This document shows positions 11,035-20,806 of a stretch of DNA of 64,000 nucleotides, piece by piece. The first letter of the stretch is position 1; each line of letters starts with the position of its first letter. The stretch covers positions 17,715,265 through 17,779,264 of the forward strand of contig JAMPIQ010000002.1 of assembly GCA_024699855.1 (NCBI GenBank), written 5' to 3'. This DNA is from Aphelenchoides besseyi. Lineage: Eukaryota > Nematoda > Chromadorea > Rhabditida > Aphelenchoididae. The notes under the pieces are model-generated. The model did not search any database. It had not been told where the DNA came from and saw nothing but the letters and a program-made list of their open reading frames with translations. Both the position numbers and the translations under genes were made by a program.

Positions 11035-11109
11035 ACGAACGCAAAGCGCCTTTCGCTTTGCGTTCGTTCCGCCCACTGATCGGCCGCCTTTTTAAGGGCG
11101 CCCGATCAG
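11035..11109. repeat. Two adjacent long hairpins followed by a T tract
   Basis: Stem 1 is a perfect 14-bp inverted repeat, 11035-11048 with 11054-11067 (ACGAACGCAAAGCG, 5-base loop). Stem 2 pairs 11076-11088 with 11097-11109 (CTGATCGG...CCGATCAG, one mismatch). GGTTTTTATTATT follows. A polyadenylation-like AAATAAA lies at about 11167. It may be the transcript end of an old repetitive element. Confidence 0.65.
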
Positions 11110-11818
11110 GGTTTTTATTATTCTCTTCTTTTCTTGTGTTTTGTTTTCCGTCCCACCGTCCTAAGTTAAATAAACCGTTGTCTTATTGACCTTTACTTAA
11201 GCCGGCGATAGGACAGCCGTTGTTTAAGATGGTGCCCGATCTCTCAACGAGTAGGAAGAGCGTCAACGAGTACGGCAACGCAAAGGAACCTGTCGACGCT
11301 GCATGAGGCCCGGAACAGAGATCTCTTTTCTGATTTAAACTCGCGTGACCATGGAATCGGTTCATCCGGAGATATGGTTGTTGGGGTTGTAGAGTGGCGC
11401 GGTTACGGCGTCATTCCGAGTGCTTCATGTGGTCCGTGAAAAGACAGGGGAGGCTCGATGAATTTCCCGCTCATTCGTACCAATATCCGCAGCAGGTCTC
11501 CTATTCCGTGCTGGTCGCTTGAGTGTTATGCGTGTGTTGGGGTCGTGGTAGTGCATAGTTATTGTCGTACTGAGGCCTGATAAGCTTGTTTAGATGTGAG
11601 TTAGGTTGGTTGTGGGTGTTAACGCAACAAAACAACTCGGAGATCGGAATGGAACGGTTGGATTGGGAAGACGTCAATGATGACGAAGAAGTGGAGGAGG
11701 TTGACGCGGTTGGTCGGGTTCCGCTGATTGCTTGGCCTTCTTCTTGGCTTTTTGTTTCACACGACAAGTTTGTTGATTCGGCTGAGCGGACATCAGACGG
11801 GCCTACTATTTCCTGCAC
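11110..11818. other. No supported gene
   Basis: Contains overlapping open frames on both strands (11501-11863 minus, 11586-11855 plus) with low-complexity Ser/Thr or acidic translations. Neither can be preferred. It may be the 5' part of the decayed coding stretch that follows. Confidence 0.4.
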
Positions 11819-12169
11819 GTGCAGCCAGTTACCACTTCGGTGGTGGAGTGTGTAGAAGAGCAATTGACAGCAATCGATAGAGGAGCGCCACTATTTTGGG
11901 TAACCGGAAATTCAATGGGTACGCAAATGGAGGTGGCTCCGATCGCCGAAGTTCGAGCACCAGTATTACCATTGGAGGTTAAGCTCTATAGGACAGATGG
12001 ATAGGGTCGACGCATCGTCATAACTTGACATGAGTTCATCGGATTCATGCCTGGAGAAATCCAGCGAAATCGCCATAAACGGAACCGAGCATCTTTACCG
12101 AAACTCGGGAAAGTGCCACCTGAGTTCTTGTTGTGGGCGGATATGCATATTGCAGACAACCTGCACGAG
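11819..12169 (+). pseudogene. Decayed coding stretch, unrecognised
   Basis: One frame reads as protein-like sequence for about 117 codons, interrupted by TAG at 12002-12004 and TGA at 12026-12028, then continues with a coherent basic and hydrophobic segment (HEFIGFMPGEIQRNRHKRNR, LPKLGKVPPEFLLW) to a TGA at about 12169. Protein-like sequence on both sides of two stops in the same frame suggests a dead gene rather than chance. I do not recognise the family; a retroelement Gag remnant is possible. Confidence 0.4.
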
Positions 12170-12504
12170 TCTCGGTGTTGAGAGTTTTCCTTCATTACGG
12201 AGCTGGACTTGCTATTTTACACAGCAGCGGCCACTTCTTGTCACTTCATGTGCTTGTTGCATGAGAGGCGGTGAAAAAAGAAGAAGCAACAGCGTAAGGA
12301 CAACTTACAAAGGAATTTACTGTCATTCCCGCTCGCTTTTTACGCATGTAATATTGGGCTATTCGATCATTTTTGTCGCACCAATTGACTTTTGATCGAA
12401 AAAAGAACAGAAGTCTTCGGCCGGGCGGGCGTCGCGTGAACAGTTTCTAATTCGGTTAGTTTAAAAAATGAGTGTTTTAAACTTGTTTTACCGTATGAAA
12501 TGAT
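12170..12504. other. No supported gene
   Basis: Contains a Cys-rich open frame from 12030 that overlaps the decayed stretch in another frame. A possible splice acceptor (GATTTGCAG) sits just before 12511. Confidence 0.4.
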
Positions 12505-13155
12505 TTGCAGGAATTAAAACAAAAAATTGCCGTTAAAATGAATTTATTAAAGAAAATTACCAAAATTAATCGCATTCGAAACAATCGATTTTCAAACTCT
12601 GTTTACACAGCGGTCACTCGGCTGAAGACTTTTTCCATTTTCGAATGCAAAACAATTGGTGGACAAAAATTATCGAGCAACCCAATATATCAAAATGCGT
12701 TGCTTTGGAAGCTGCAAACAGCTTTTGCTAAAATCCACTCTTTATGTAGATATGGCCCACGCAAATTTTCGTTAAAAAAACGCATTTTTAGACGCTTGCC
12801 CTTAATTTCAAGCAAAAATATAACTAAAAAGAATTTAAAAAATGTTCACTCGATGTTTATTCTCTGCTCAGATGCGATCAGACTGGCTAATTCTAACGCT
12901 TTCCTTATAATTTGCCTTGATCGTAAGGCAAGCGTCGGAAAAGTGACCGCCCACTTACTTCTTCCCGACGCTTTTTTGAAATGCAAAGAAAACAGAGCGT
13001 GTGGTCAAAAGCGTTTTTCGATCGTAAATGCAACGCAATTGGATGCAACAAATTTTGTACGTTTAACGTTTTTTGCCGTTTTGTGTTCGCGCGTTCTTCT
13101 TTGTCTCTTTGATCCGAAAAAGCGTTCGCGATCGTTGGGCAGAAGCGCAATTTGA
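12505..13155 (+). CDS. Unrecognised 216-codon open frame, Lys-rich
   Basis: A continuous frame of 651 bases. The translation is rich in Lys, Arg, Asn and Ser (MNLLKKITKINRIRNNRF near the start) with no signal peptide, membrane span or motif that I recognise. A good acceptor (GATTTGCAG) falls at its beginning, so it could be an internal exon. It ends in a TGA that overlaps the ATG of the next plus-strand frame. It converges on the minus-strand block that ends at 13425. I infer weakly that it is or was coding, from length alone; a shadow frame on the other strand covers 12905-13162. Confidence 0.35.
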   Translation: MQELKQKIAVKMNLLKKITKINRIRNNRFSNSVYTAVTRLKTFSIFECKTIGGQKLSSNPIYQNALLWKLQTAFAKIHSLCRYGPRKFSLKKRIFRRLPLISSKNITKKNLKNVHSMFILCSDAIRLANSNAFLIICLDRKASVGKVTAHLLLPDAFLKCKENRACGQKRFSIVNATQLDATNFVRLTFFAVLCSRVLLCLFDPKKRSRSLGRSAI

Positions 13156-13440
13156 TGGACAAGACGCCGTGGAAATTTCGAATCTTTGTGAGTGACGTTT
13201 ATTTGAGTGTAAGCAAAAGATTACAAATTGCAGTAGATGAATATCGTAAAAAGCAACAAGCCTTAAGGGCGAAATGGTGGGAATATGAGAGAATCATGGG
13301 AACAACGAAGTTAAAATTCAAAACCAAAAGATCGAGGGTACAGAATACGAAAAACATTCGAATTGAAAGAAAAAGAAGAAAATTCACGAAAGAAGTCGGC
13401 GTTTTAGGATTTGTTACTCAATGTTCAAAAAGAAGGACAT
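13152..13440 (+). CDS. Unrecognised basic open frame (N-terminal part only)
   Basis: Starts ATGGACAAG, overlapping the stop of the preceding frame. The first 95 or so residues are strongly basic (KRSRVQNTKNIRIERKRRKF). The frame stays open to 13904, but from 13425 on it lies antisense to better-supported minus-strand exons, so that part is probably a shadow. It could be a continuation of the preceding frame after a one-base slip, or a nucleic-acid-binding tail. No family recognised. Confidence 0.3.
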
Positions 13441-14317
13441 CTCACGAAGAAATTCGGAACCCGGCATCCTCGTTGACCCGAAATTCTCGGTTTTATTGCA
13501 CGACAGAACAGCTTGTCGTTTCCATATACGTATGCCATTTGATTGATCACGTCTGTGTACTCCTCAAGACGTCGGATTTCTTTGTATGTTTTCATCGAAA
13601 GACGGCCAGTCAACAACAACTAAAACCACACAAAACAAATAAATTTCTAACGGTCGCTTACCATTATGTTGGTCGCGTTAACGTAAGCATTAATCGTACT
13701 TCCGCTGAGTTTGCCTTTTGCCTTCTTGTTCTTAGAGTCGCGAGTTCGAAGAATTTTGGTATGCACCGGGTTTTCAATCACGTATTCTTCGACCAAATAA
13801 TCACGATACAATTTGACCAATTCGCTAACCCGTCGTTCTGGTATCTCCCAGATACGGTCGTACTCCGCATTCTTTGCTTGTATCATCCAATAGAAGAACA
13901 ATAGCGACATTTGCACTATACTCTTTTTGTAGCCGTCGGTCCATGTCACACCGTACAATCGATAAATCTCATCCACGCGTGCATGTTCCGAACGATGTTT
14001 GCGACGAGTTGTGATCGACCGTCTTCAACTCGCGCGTCTACTGCCAGCTCCAATTTATGTTTGTCGTCGCTACGCGGTTCGAACTGCTTCCAATGCTAAA
14101 ACAAAGAGTGTTCATTGTTTTAATATAATCTGTCACCTACCTCTCTCGTCCATTTGTTGAATGAATATGGACTGCACGCCATTTGCACGTATTTTCGCAT
14201 ATCACCAAAGAATCTTTCCGGCAAGCCCTCATCTTCATCGTTTGCGTCCTCTTCTTTACCAGTTAGCTCCGGTCTGTCCAACAACTCCAACAAATCGTCG
14301 TCTCCCCAAAATTCCAT
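13425..14317 (-). CDS. Unrecognised minus-strand gene, 3' exons
   Basis: Three coding segments with two good introns: 14140-14096 (45 nt, GTAGGT...TTTTAG) and 13661-13620 (42 nt, GTAAGC...TTTTAG). The first exon starts MEFWGDDDLLELLDRPEL and is acidic. The second (14095-13662) needs one base step near 13980 to stay open (VDEIYRLYGVTWTDGYKKS). The third (13619-13425) ends at TGA. Introns of host size argue for a cellular gene or an element that has acquired introns. I do not recognise the product. It is probably the end of the block that begins near 17940. Confidence 0.5.
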
Positions 14318-14363
14318 TTTTCTCCGCGATTCCTAATTCAAAATGATGAGATGTTACACAAAT

Positions 14364-15020
14364 TTACGGTTGTGAATAAGTTTTGCATTGAGAGACATCA
14401 GGCAATGGATTATTCCAGTAGTCTTTTCCGTGTATTGCGTCGATTACGAGCGATGTTCTGCGCGTTATTGGTAGATCGTAGCTGTCCATAAACGTGCACT
14501 CGATGAGGGCCACACAATATTCGAATTGAATCCGTTTGTAGAAATTTCGTTGTTCTTCGTTGAGTTGGTGCCTTAATCGTAGAATTTTTGTAATATTGCC
14601 GATTCCAGTAAGACAACCGTTGAAGTAATGTCTTTGCCAGTCAGAAAAAACTGATGTTCTTCCATCCCGTTGTTTTATATCCAGTGGGTCTTTCCCTGTT
14701 TTCCTTTTCCAGAACCTGTTTAGTTCAATATCATTCATCAGATTAGACAACGTATTCTCTGGTTTCGTCAGAATTTCTCTATTCCACCGTTGACAGTATT
14801 CTTGTCGCAACGGCGGGAATAACACATCTATCCAATTATGTAGCACAAGTGACGGACAGAGAAATGCAACGCAAAACTTCTTCGGATCAAAATCGTCGTT
14901 TGAAGTTTCTGGAACATCTTTTGAGGTTTCATCATCTGGTAGGGCATCTGGATCGACAGGTTCGAATAGGACGTCTGCATCATCATTAGGCGTGAATCCC
15001 TTGAAGTAATGATCCGCCAA
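14364..15020 (-). CDS. Unrecognised coding segment E of the 13-18 kb block
   Basis: A 218-codon frame: acidic N-terminus (DADVLFEPVDPDALPDDE), then a mixed globular-looking region with many aromatic residues (FWKRKTGKDPLDIKQRDG). The frame is also open upstream as far as a TAA near 15030, before which a sequence ending ICTDGDVTG can be read, so it probably continues segment D after disruption. A GTAAAT...AATTAG 35-base intron could join it to the next exon near 14320, but the phase is off by one. No family recognised. Confidence 0.45.
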   Translation of the reverse strand: MADHYFKGFTPNDDADVLFEPVDPDALPDDETSKDVPETSNDDFDPKKFCVAFLCPSLVLHNWIDVLFPPLRQEYCQRWNREILTKPENTLSNLMNDIELNRFWKRKTGKDPLDIKQRDGRTSVFSDWQRHYFNGCLTGIGNITKILRLRHQLNEEQRNFYKRIQFEYCVALIECTFMDSYDLPITRRTSLVIDAIHGKDYWNNPLPDVSQCKTYSQP

Positions 15021-15108
15021 CGCTCGGACAGTTTAAAGACCGGTAACATCGCCGTCGGTGCAGATTACAATCTTTGCGCCGTATTTGATGGAAATTGTCT
15101 TTGCCAAA

Positions 15109-15830
15109 TTACGAAGTTTTGGAAGTCTTCGAACTTCCGCTCAATGCAATTATTGGCTCTTCGATGTCTTCAATTTGAAGAGCAATTTGTCTGTAGTCTA
15201 AAACTGCTTTTCCTCTTCCTTCATATATTAGCACAGCCGCAATTTTGTTCATTTCTTTCCCTTTTGAGTTCATGAACTTGAATTTGTTGTCGCTTACTTC
15301 CGAGGCTGTGTGGCCGGCTATTCTAAACGGTCGGAAGATGGTGTATAGTTCCGCTTTTCCTTCTTCGTTCGTGTATTTGAAGAAACTAATCAGGAAACTG
15401 TCAAGTTGTCCCGTTTTTATGCAATTTCCGACCGTGTTGTAATTAACAACCGCTTTGTTGTTATCGAATAGGCTTTGGAAGGCCATGCTACTTCGAATAT
15501 CTGCAGATAATCCACTTTTTATATGTGTAAGATCTCGACGGACAAGATGCTTGAAACGTCCGGAGCCAATTCCAAGGGCGATTTGAATAGCATGAAGTGT
15601 TGTTTGTGCGCCACTTTGTTTCCACCCAGTTGAACGACTCGCATTTCGTACTTTACTTACAGCCCATTTGAAATCGACGTCTTCGTCTTTCACTGCGTTG
15701 AAGTAATCGATAGGTGTAAACAGGGCGTCAAGAGCATCTACGAGAACAAGCGTTTCCGGCTCTTGATTTGGCGCTGTAAATGCAACCTTGGAGTGTTTCT
15801 CTTGTTGTTTCTTTGTTTTAACGGTTATTT
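15109..15830 (-). CDS. Unrecognised coding segment D
   Basis: Open from about 15830, following a frame step from segment C within AAGAAAATAACC. The translation is well mixed (ETLVLVDALDALFTPIDYF, then DVDFKWAVSKVRNASRSTGW) with no repeats or membrane spans. The open frame ends at 15109, but similar-looking sequence continues in another frame to about 15030. I do not recognise the family. Confidence 0.45.
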
Positions 15831-16427
15831 TCTTGTCAGCTTGAGAGTGACCACCATTAGCGAATCCAATGCTCTTGATTCATCTGTTGGATGTGAAATC
15901 GATCTAATGAATTGCTCGTCCAGCGAAAATACCTGTTCTTCATTGGGTTCAGTGACTGGATCTTCACATATTGCAAGTGATTGCAACGATATTTGTGAAG
16001 CTTCTTGGTTATCAACAGTAATCGAAAATTCTTCGGCAATGATTGGTTCTATTGTTTGAGTAGGATCTATTTCCATTTGCATGTTGTCAATTGCGTTAAT
16101 GACCTGTAGAGCTTCGGCTGCTGTTTCGGTATGGATTTTTTCATTAATGTCCGTATCCGGAGCACCCACTGTATCGGCAACGACAAAAACGGGAATATCT
16201 TCGGGATTGTCGTAAAAGTGACGTGCTGCTAGTTGATAACGAAGCGAGTTTACGTGTTGCTGATTTTTTAGCAGAGTGCGCTCTTCTTCATTAATTGCGA
16301 CGGCATGTGGCTCAAGTAATCTCTCAGCTACAAAACACAAAGCAATTCCGTGGTCACATTCTTGAGGCGTCGGTTGGTAGATGTTTTCGTATGCCGTAGT
16401 AATATGACATCCTGAGAAAACCCTCAA
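15825..16427 (-). CDS. Unrecognised coding segment C, acidic
   Basis: A 200-codon frame whose first codon (TTG at 16427) overlaps the stop of segment B in TTGA. There is no ATG start, so it is either a continuation of B after a frame change or an exon. The middle and C-terminal parts are acidic and Gln/Glu-rich, without motifs I recognise. The gapless run of frames B, C, D and E in one direction suggests one long protein or polyprotein broken by indels. Confidence 0.4.
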   Translation of the reverse strand: MRVFSGCHITTAYENIYQPTPQECDHGIALCFVAERLLEPHAVAINEEERTLLKNQQHVNSLRYQLAARHFYDNPEDIPVFVVADTVGAPDTDINEKIHTETAAEALQVINAIDNMQMEIDPTQTIEPIIAEEFSITVDNQEASQISLQSLAICEDPVTEPNEEQVFSLDEQFIRSISHPTDESRALDSLMVVTLKLTRK

Positions 16428-17197
16428 GTAAATTTGCGCGTTTTTTCTAGTCGATCGTCGTCAATTTGCGAAGCCGTCATATACTGAATGTTGAGATTGG
16501 GATCGTATAATGTTGCTTCGAATTCCAAATGAATTCTTTTGTTGACGGTAATAAATGCGAATTTTGGAGATTGACGATCATCGGTTATAAAAACGAATCC
16601 TTTACGCAATACTTCGCGTTCGTCATTGCTCAGTTTGTCATCGTTGTTATTGTCTATGTGACGACTGAAGAACTGATTTCCTAACACATCAATTTTGGCT
16701 GAGTACGGGTTGCTAAGTCTGAGGCGGAGAATTTCCTCAACAAATACAAACGGACGGATTTCGTTTCCATAATTTAAGGAAAGGATTTCCTCTTTGTTGA
16801 GTTTTCCGTTGTAAGTCTTGTCGATTGGTTGGTCGTTCTTCAGGTTGTCCAGAACTTCCATGAATTTGCTGAGTGCTTTAACCATTCCATCAGTATAAGC
16901 ACCAATCATTGTCGGTTGCAATTTACGAAAAATCTCCAGCCCTTCTTCAATTGCTTTCGAACAACTTTCGTGTCCACATCCAATTTTGTTGCATTGTTGA
17001 GTGGTGAGTTCCGAAATGCTTCTTGCTGATGTTAGTTGAGTGACTAAGTTTTGCGTGTTTACGTTCAACGAATTAAGTTCATATGCATCGTGATTGTCGC
17101 TGAAGGTACGAGCTTCGTCAAGAATATCCACATCCATGTTATTCGTGTTATCAGGCGAACAACTTCCTTCGTCCTGTTGATATACACGAATTCTCAT
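16424..17197 (-). CDS. Unrecognised 257-aa ORF with Cys/His motif (segment B)
   Basis: Starts at a real ATG at 17197 (MRIRVYQQDEGSC). Near residue 70 it has CNKIGCGHESC, a possible metal-binding C-x4-C-x-H-x2-C cluster, followed by an amphipathic helix. Segment A, directly upstream, has a similar cluster (CKNTKCPH) near its start. The rest is mixed alpha/beta-like with no transmembrane span. It ends in TGA, overlapping the next frame by two bases. No family recognised. Confidence 0.5.
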   Translation of the reverse strand: MRIRVYQQDEGSCSPDNTNNMDVDILDEARTFSDNHDAYELNSLNVNTQNLVTQLTSARSISELTTQQCNKIGCGHESCSKAIEEGLEIFRKLQPTMIGAYTDGMVKALSKFMEVLDNLKNDQPIDKTYNGKLNKEEILSLNYGNEIRPFVFVEEILRLRLSNPYSAKIDVLGNQFFSRHIDNNNDDKLSNDEREVLRKGFVFITDDRQSPKFAFITVNKRIHLEFEATLYDPNLNIQYMTASQIDDDRLEKTRKFT

Positions 17198-17258
17198 CTT
17201 ACTCTACAGTTCCGATAAGTCCGGTCGTTTCCGTAATTTGTTTGCAGTTCCCGTCCGA

Positions 17259-17940
17259 CTATAGAACTTCTTTCTCCAAATTGATGAAATCTTCATTGTT
17301 ATGAAGCTGATAATTTATAGCCGCCGGTGTTGGTGTAGAATCTCCTTTGTTAACGACAAGTTTTCCTGCGTTTTTGACGAAATTGTCGAAATTGGGTCGA
17401 TTCTTCCAGAGACGTTTCAACGACTCATCACCCAAACTTTTTATATGATCGTATTCTAACGACCATTCGCAGTTTTTTGATGAATTCTGTGTACGCTTTT
17501 GAGAAAGATGGATTCTTCCAGTTGTGCGGCAATACAGAAAACTTCGCTTTTCCGGCAAGAACCTGTTGGATGTAATCCAACAACTTCTTCTGCTGTTCTT
17601 TCTTGATTTTATTTCCAATTTCCTCTTTGATTTCGGCGGGTCGATCTGATGTAAGATTTTCATCTTCAGCACGTCGAGCTTCCATCTTTTGTTGTTGATC
17701 TTCTTCGAAACGATGTTTGAAAAGACGATCGTAAATCGTGTCGTATAGTTGGTTGAACTTTGTTTTGTCAATAACCTGTTGTCCGTCTTTCTCGACCAAG
17801 AGACCTTTTACGGACGAACCAATACAGCCCTGGTTGATCACATCGGCTGGTGCATGTGGGCACTTCGTATTTTTGCAGCCGGCTGTGTTGTATTGGTCCA
17901 CCAGTTCCTGGACGTAACTTCGTATTTCATCTTCTACCAA
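17259..17940 (-). CDS. Unrecognised ORF with Cys/His motif (segment A), frame-broken
   Basis: Open from 17940 (first codon TTG; protein-like sequence continues a few codons upstream but no clean ATG joins it). It carries GCKNTKCPHAPADV near the start, then a Lys/Glu/Gln-rich helical region, then a frame step near 17450-17460 into EYDHIKSLGDESLKRLWK, ending in TAG at 17259. The Cys/His cluster resembles that of segment B, so A and B may be related units. The gap to B is 61 bases. No family recognised. Confidence 0.45.
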
Positions 17941-18719
17941 GTGCCATTCGTATGTTACTAAAACTCACATTCAATTTCGTTCATTCGTTTTGTTTTCGTC
18001 TTTGAAAAAAAGGCAAAAGTATGAAGATGCATTCTACACTTTAGTCAGCTGCGTTATTAACGCGCATTATGTGTAAAATTACTGTTGTGTTCAAAATTCT
18101 GAACGTTCAAATGCCCACCTTGTTTCTTTTTTGCCGGTGGTTTGTATTCAGAACACGACGGCTTACTGCGCGTTCCACCAACTGGTCGAACTCTCAAAAG
18201 AGCTTGATGATTTTTTGGCTGTCGATGTTGTTTTTCCACAGCACAGATGAGAATTACTGTGCACATCAATACAGCAATTATCGCAATCTAAAGTCACTAT
18301 CGAGACAATGGAATTACTACACATACCAATCATTTTATTGAGCAGTGACGATCTTCGTTTTCAGCCACTTAAAGCTGTTCAATCATTGTTGACGTTTCTT
18401 CAGAGCAGTTTTTGAGCGACATCTGCAAATTAATCATCAACATTTTCTCCATAGTTAATGCAAAGTCAAAAGCGTTAGAGTTTTGAAAGTGGAGATTCGT
18501 AAGACGAAAAAATTTTACAGAAATTTAGGCGGAAAAGAATCTGCTGACAATCTGGAACGTGTGTGATTCCTTTTGACATCACGAGGCTCTCGGGGACCGA
18601 CGAAAAAAGACAAATAATCCACGCCGTTTGCACCAACTTTTGTGCCAACTTGTGTGCCGGTTCTTTGTGGTACACTATCGTAAATAAAAAGCTTGAGCTG
18701 TGTGACTCGTGGTGTTCTA
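17941..18719. other. No supported gene
   Basis: Short frames only. A minus-strand ATG near 18030 (MNEIECEF, then stop) could be the true start of segment A if one base were missing. Confidence 0.4.
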
Positions 18720-20806
18720 TTTGAGGGTTCGCTCAACTTATCCGCCTAAGGATCGTCAGAAGATTTTCGCTAAAGTTCTTAACCGCTATGCCAAGATACG
18801 CTCAACAGACGAGTTGGCCAGATGGTGTGTGCTCTTAAAGGACAGTTAGATGGACTGAAACGGCGGGTTAATTTAAGATTGAGCCAAGAGAAGCGAATTA
18901 CACTTCGGCGGAAGCCGGTTTGGTTGCTACTTACTAGTAGTGATAGTGCGAGTAGCAGCGATGTTACAAGCAAAAACCTGTGAAAGTGTTCGGGAGTACT
19001 GGAAACCTATTGTTGGTGAGAGTAGAAGGTTCGAGAGAACTGGAGCTCTTGCTGCATGGGAGACTGATTTACCGAATGTTAGCTCGTCGTTGGGAAGTCT
19101 AGCTGATAATTTGGAACAATGAAACAAATAGCTAAGGAAAGTGAGACCCATGAAAGCACCCGGTCCCGATGCAATTCCGAACTTACTTTGGAAGCGTATC
19201 GGTGCAGCTTGTCGTAAGCTTTTTGATTGGCTGTGGACCTCAACAACGAAACGGCTTAAAATTCCTCAATGGTTTGCAGTCAGACGGGTAATCTTATTGA
19301 CGAAGGGTGGAAGCCCTGATGACCCTGGAAATTACCGGCCGATTGCATGTTTAAATACATGTTACAAGTTAGTAACGGCTCATCTCGCTTTTTGGTTGCG
19401 GAGTCACCTTGATGCACATAACATTTTGCCTAGAGAGCAGATTTTATGTAGAAAAGGTATATGGGGTTGTACTCATGCGCAGGTCCTCGACCAGTGCTTG
19501 ACTACTGATGCCAAATATACCAAAGCCGGAACGGCTAAGAATAACCTCTCTGTAGCCTGGGTTGATTTCGCGAAAGCATTTGACTCGGTGCCTCACTCAT
19601 ATGTGAATTATTTGTTGAAGCGTGTTAACTTAGACCGTCGTGTTCATACACTGATTGCGGACTTGATGAAGAATAAAGTAAAGTATGAGGTTCGAAGTGA
19701 TGACAAACCGCACGCAATTAAGTATTTGCCTATCAAGAATGGTGTGCTGCAGGGTGATTTATTGAGTCTATTGATGTTTTGCCGTGCGGTTACACCAATA
19801 TCAAACCATCTTAATAGAAGCTTCGAGTCGGTGGAAACTGCCTATGGCAGCGTACTTCACGTGGTGCTAGTAGTGACGGGAACAGACGCCCTTTGACCCT
19901 GAATCACTTGTTCTACATGGACGACCCGAAACTCTACAACCGAACACAAGATGGAGCACGAAAAATGTTGGGAGAATTTGAGAAGCTAGGCAATACGATA
20001 GGGCTTCAACTTAACCCCAAGAAGTGTGCAATTGCTACGTTGCGACAGGTTAACCCACAACCTGGCAGTTCCACATACGAATCCATCAAGTTGCTGGGCT
20101 CGCAGGATGTGTATAAATATCTAGGTGTTGAGCAAGGCATTGAAGTGGCTGAAGCGTTGCGTGGGAGCGTAGCGAAGGTGTTATGCTTAAGCGGGTAGAC
20201 AAGGTCTTGGCTGTCAACCGGATGACACGTCAAACTGTCGTCGATATTAACTCGGTCGTCATGCCGGTAGCTAGCTACTTGTTCGAAAACGTTTTGGTTG
20301 GGCATGGCATGTTTGCCTCCCAAGTAAAGAAATGCATAGAATTCGATATGGAGTTGCGTAAGAAACTTACCGACGCCAAGTTCCGATTTAAGGTTGCGTC
20401 CGCCGCAAGGACGTACGTCGACGCCCGGATGGGCGGATTAGACCTGAAATCAGTTGAATTGGTGTTGTATGAAAGTGTAGCCCAAGGCTTTGCTTACATG
20501 TAATCTCGAGACGACTTAATAACAGCATCAGGTTTGTTTCACTCCCTGCTAGCACGAAGTAAACGCACGTTGACGGCAGATTTCATTGCAATCCTAGAGA
20601 AGTTTCAATTAAAAGATATCGTGGCGTTTTCGAAAGAGCGTCGTGGTATCAGTGCAAGAGTGGTGCCGGGAGGCAATGAAGCTTGGTACACAAATCCGAC
20701 ACAAGCAAGTCGGAAGGTCAAAAAGCTAATACGCAAAGAGTTTCACAAGAAAGTGTTTGAAGACTGGAATAAATTGCCACGTGCTGTGAAGCCAATTGGT
20801 TTAATT
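18720..20806 (+). pseudogene. Non-LTR retrotransposon reverse transcriptase, dead copy
   Basis: The RT signature is clear from about 19141: KAPGPDAIPN, GNYRPIAC, VDFAKAFDSVPHS (motif A), GVLQGDLLS (motif B) and FYMDDPKLYN (motif C, catalytic YMDD intact). The style resembles the R2/R4 group of LINEs. The reading frame steps back one base near 19890 and again near 20185, and has an in-frame TAA at 20501-20503. Upstream, weaker fragments (YWKPIVGESRRF at about 19000) and stops mark the N-terminal part. Downstream the LINE-like C-terminus runs without a stop into MATH-domain sequence at about 20800. No poly(A) tail or target duplication is visible. Confidence 0.85.

Noticed and set aside
11230..11247. 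TGGTGCCCGATCTCTCAA as a primer site of another LTR element
   Set aside because: I cannot match it to a tRNA 3' end, no paired LTR is visible and the ORFs that follow are not recognisable Gag.
13440..13904. C-terminal half of the plus-strand basic ORF
   Set aside because: Antisense to minus-strand exons bounded by good GT-AG introns.
15040..15070. TOPRIM-like ICTDGDVTG as evidence of a topoisomerase
   Set aside because: Only a local resemblance to the TDxDxDG box; the third Asp is missing, the surrounding sequence does not match type II topoisomerases, and a stop follows at once.
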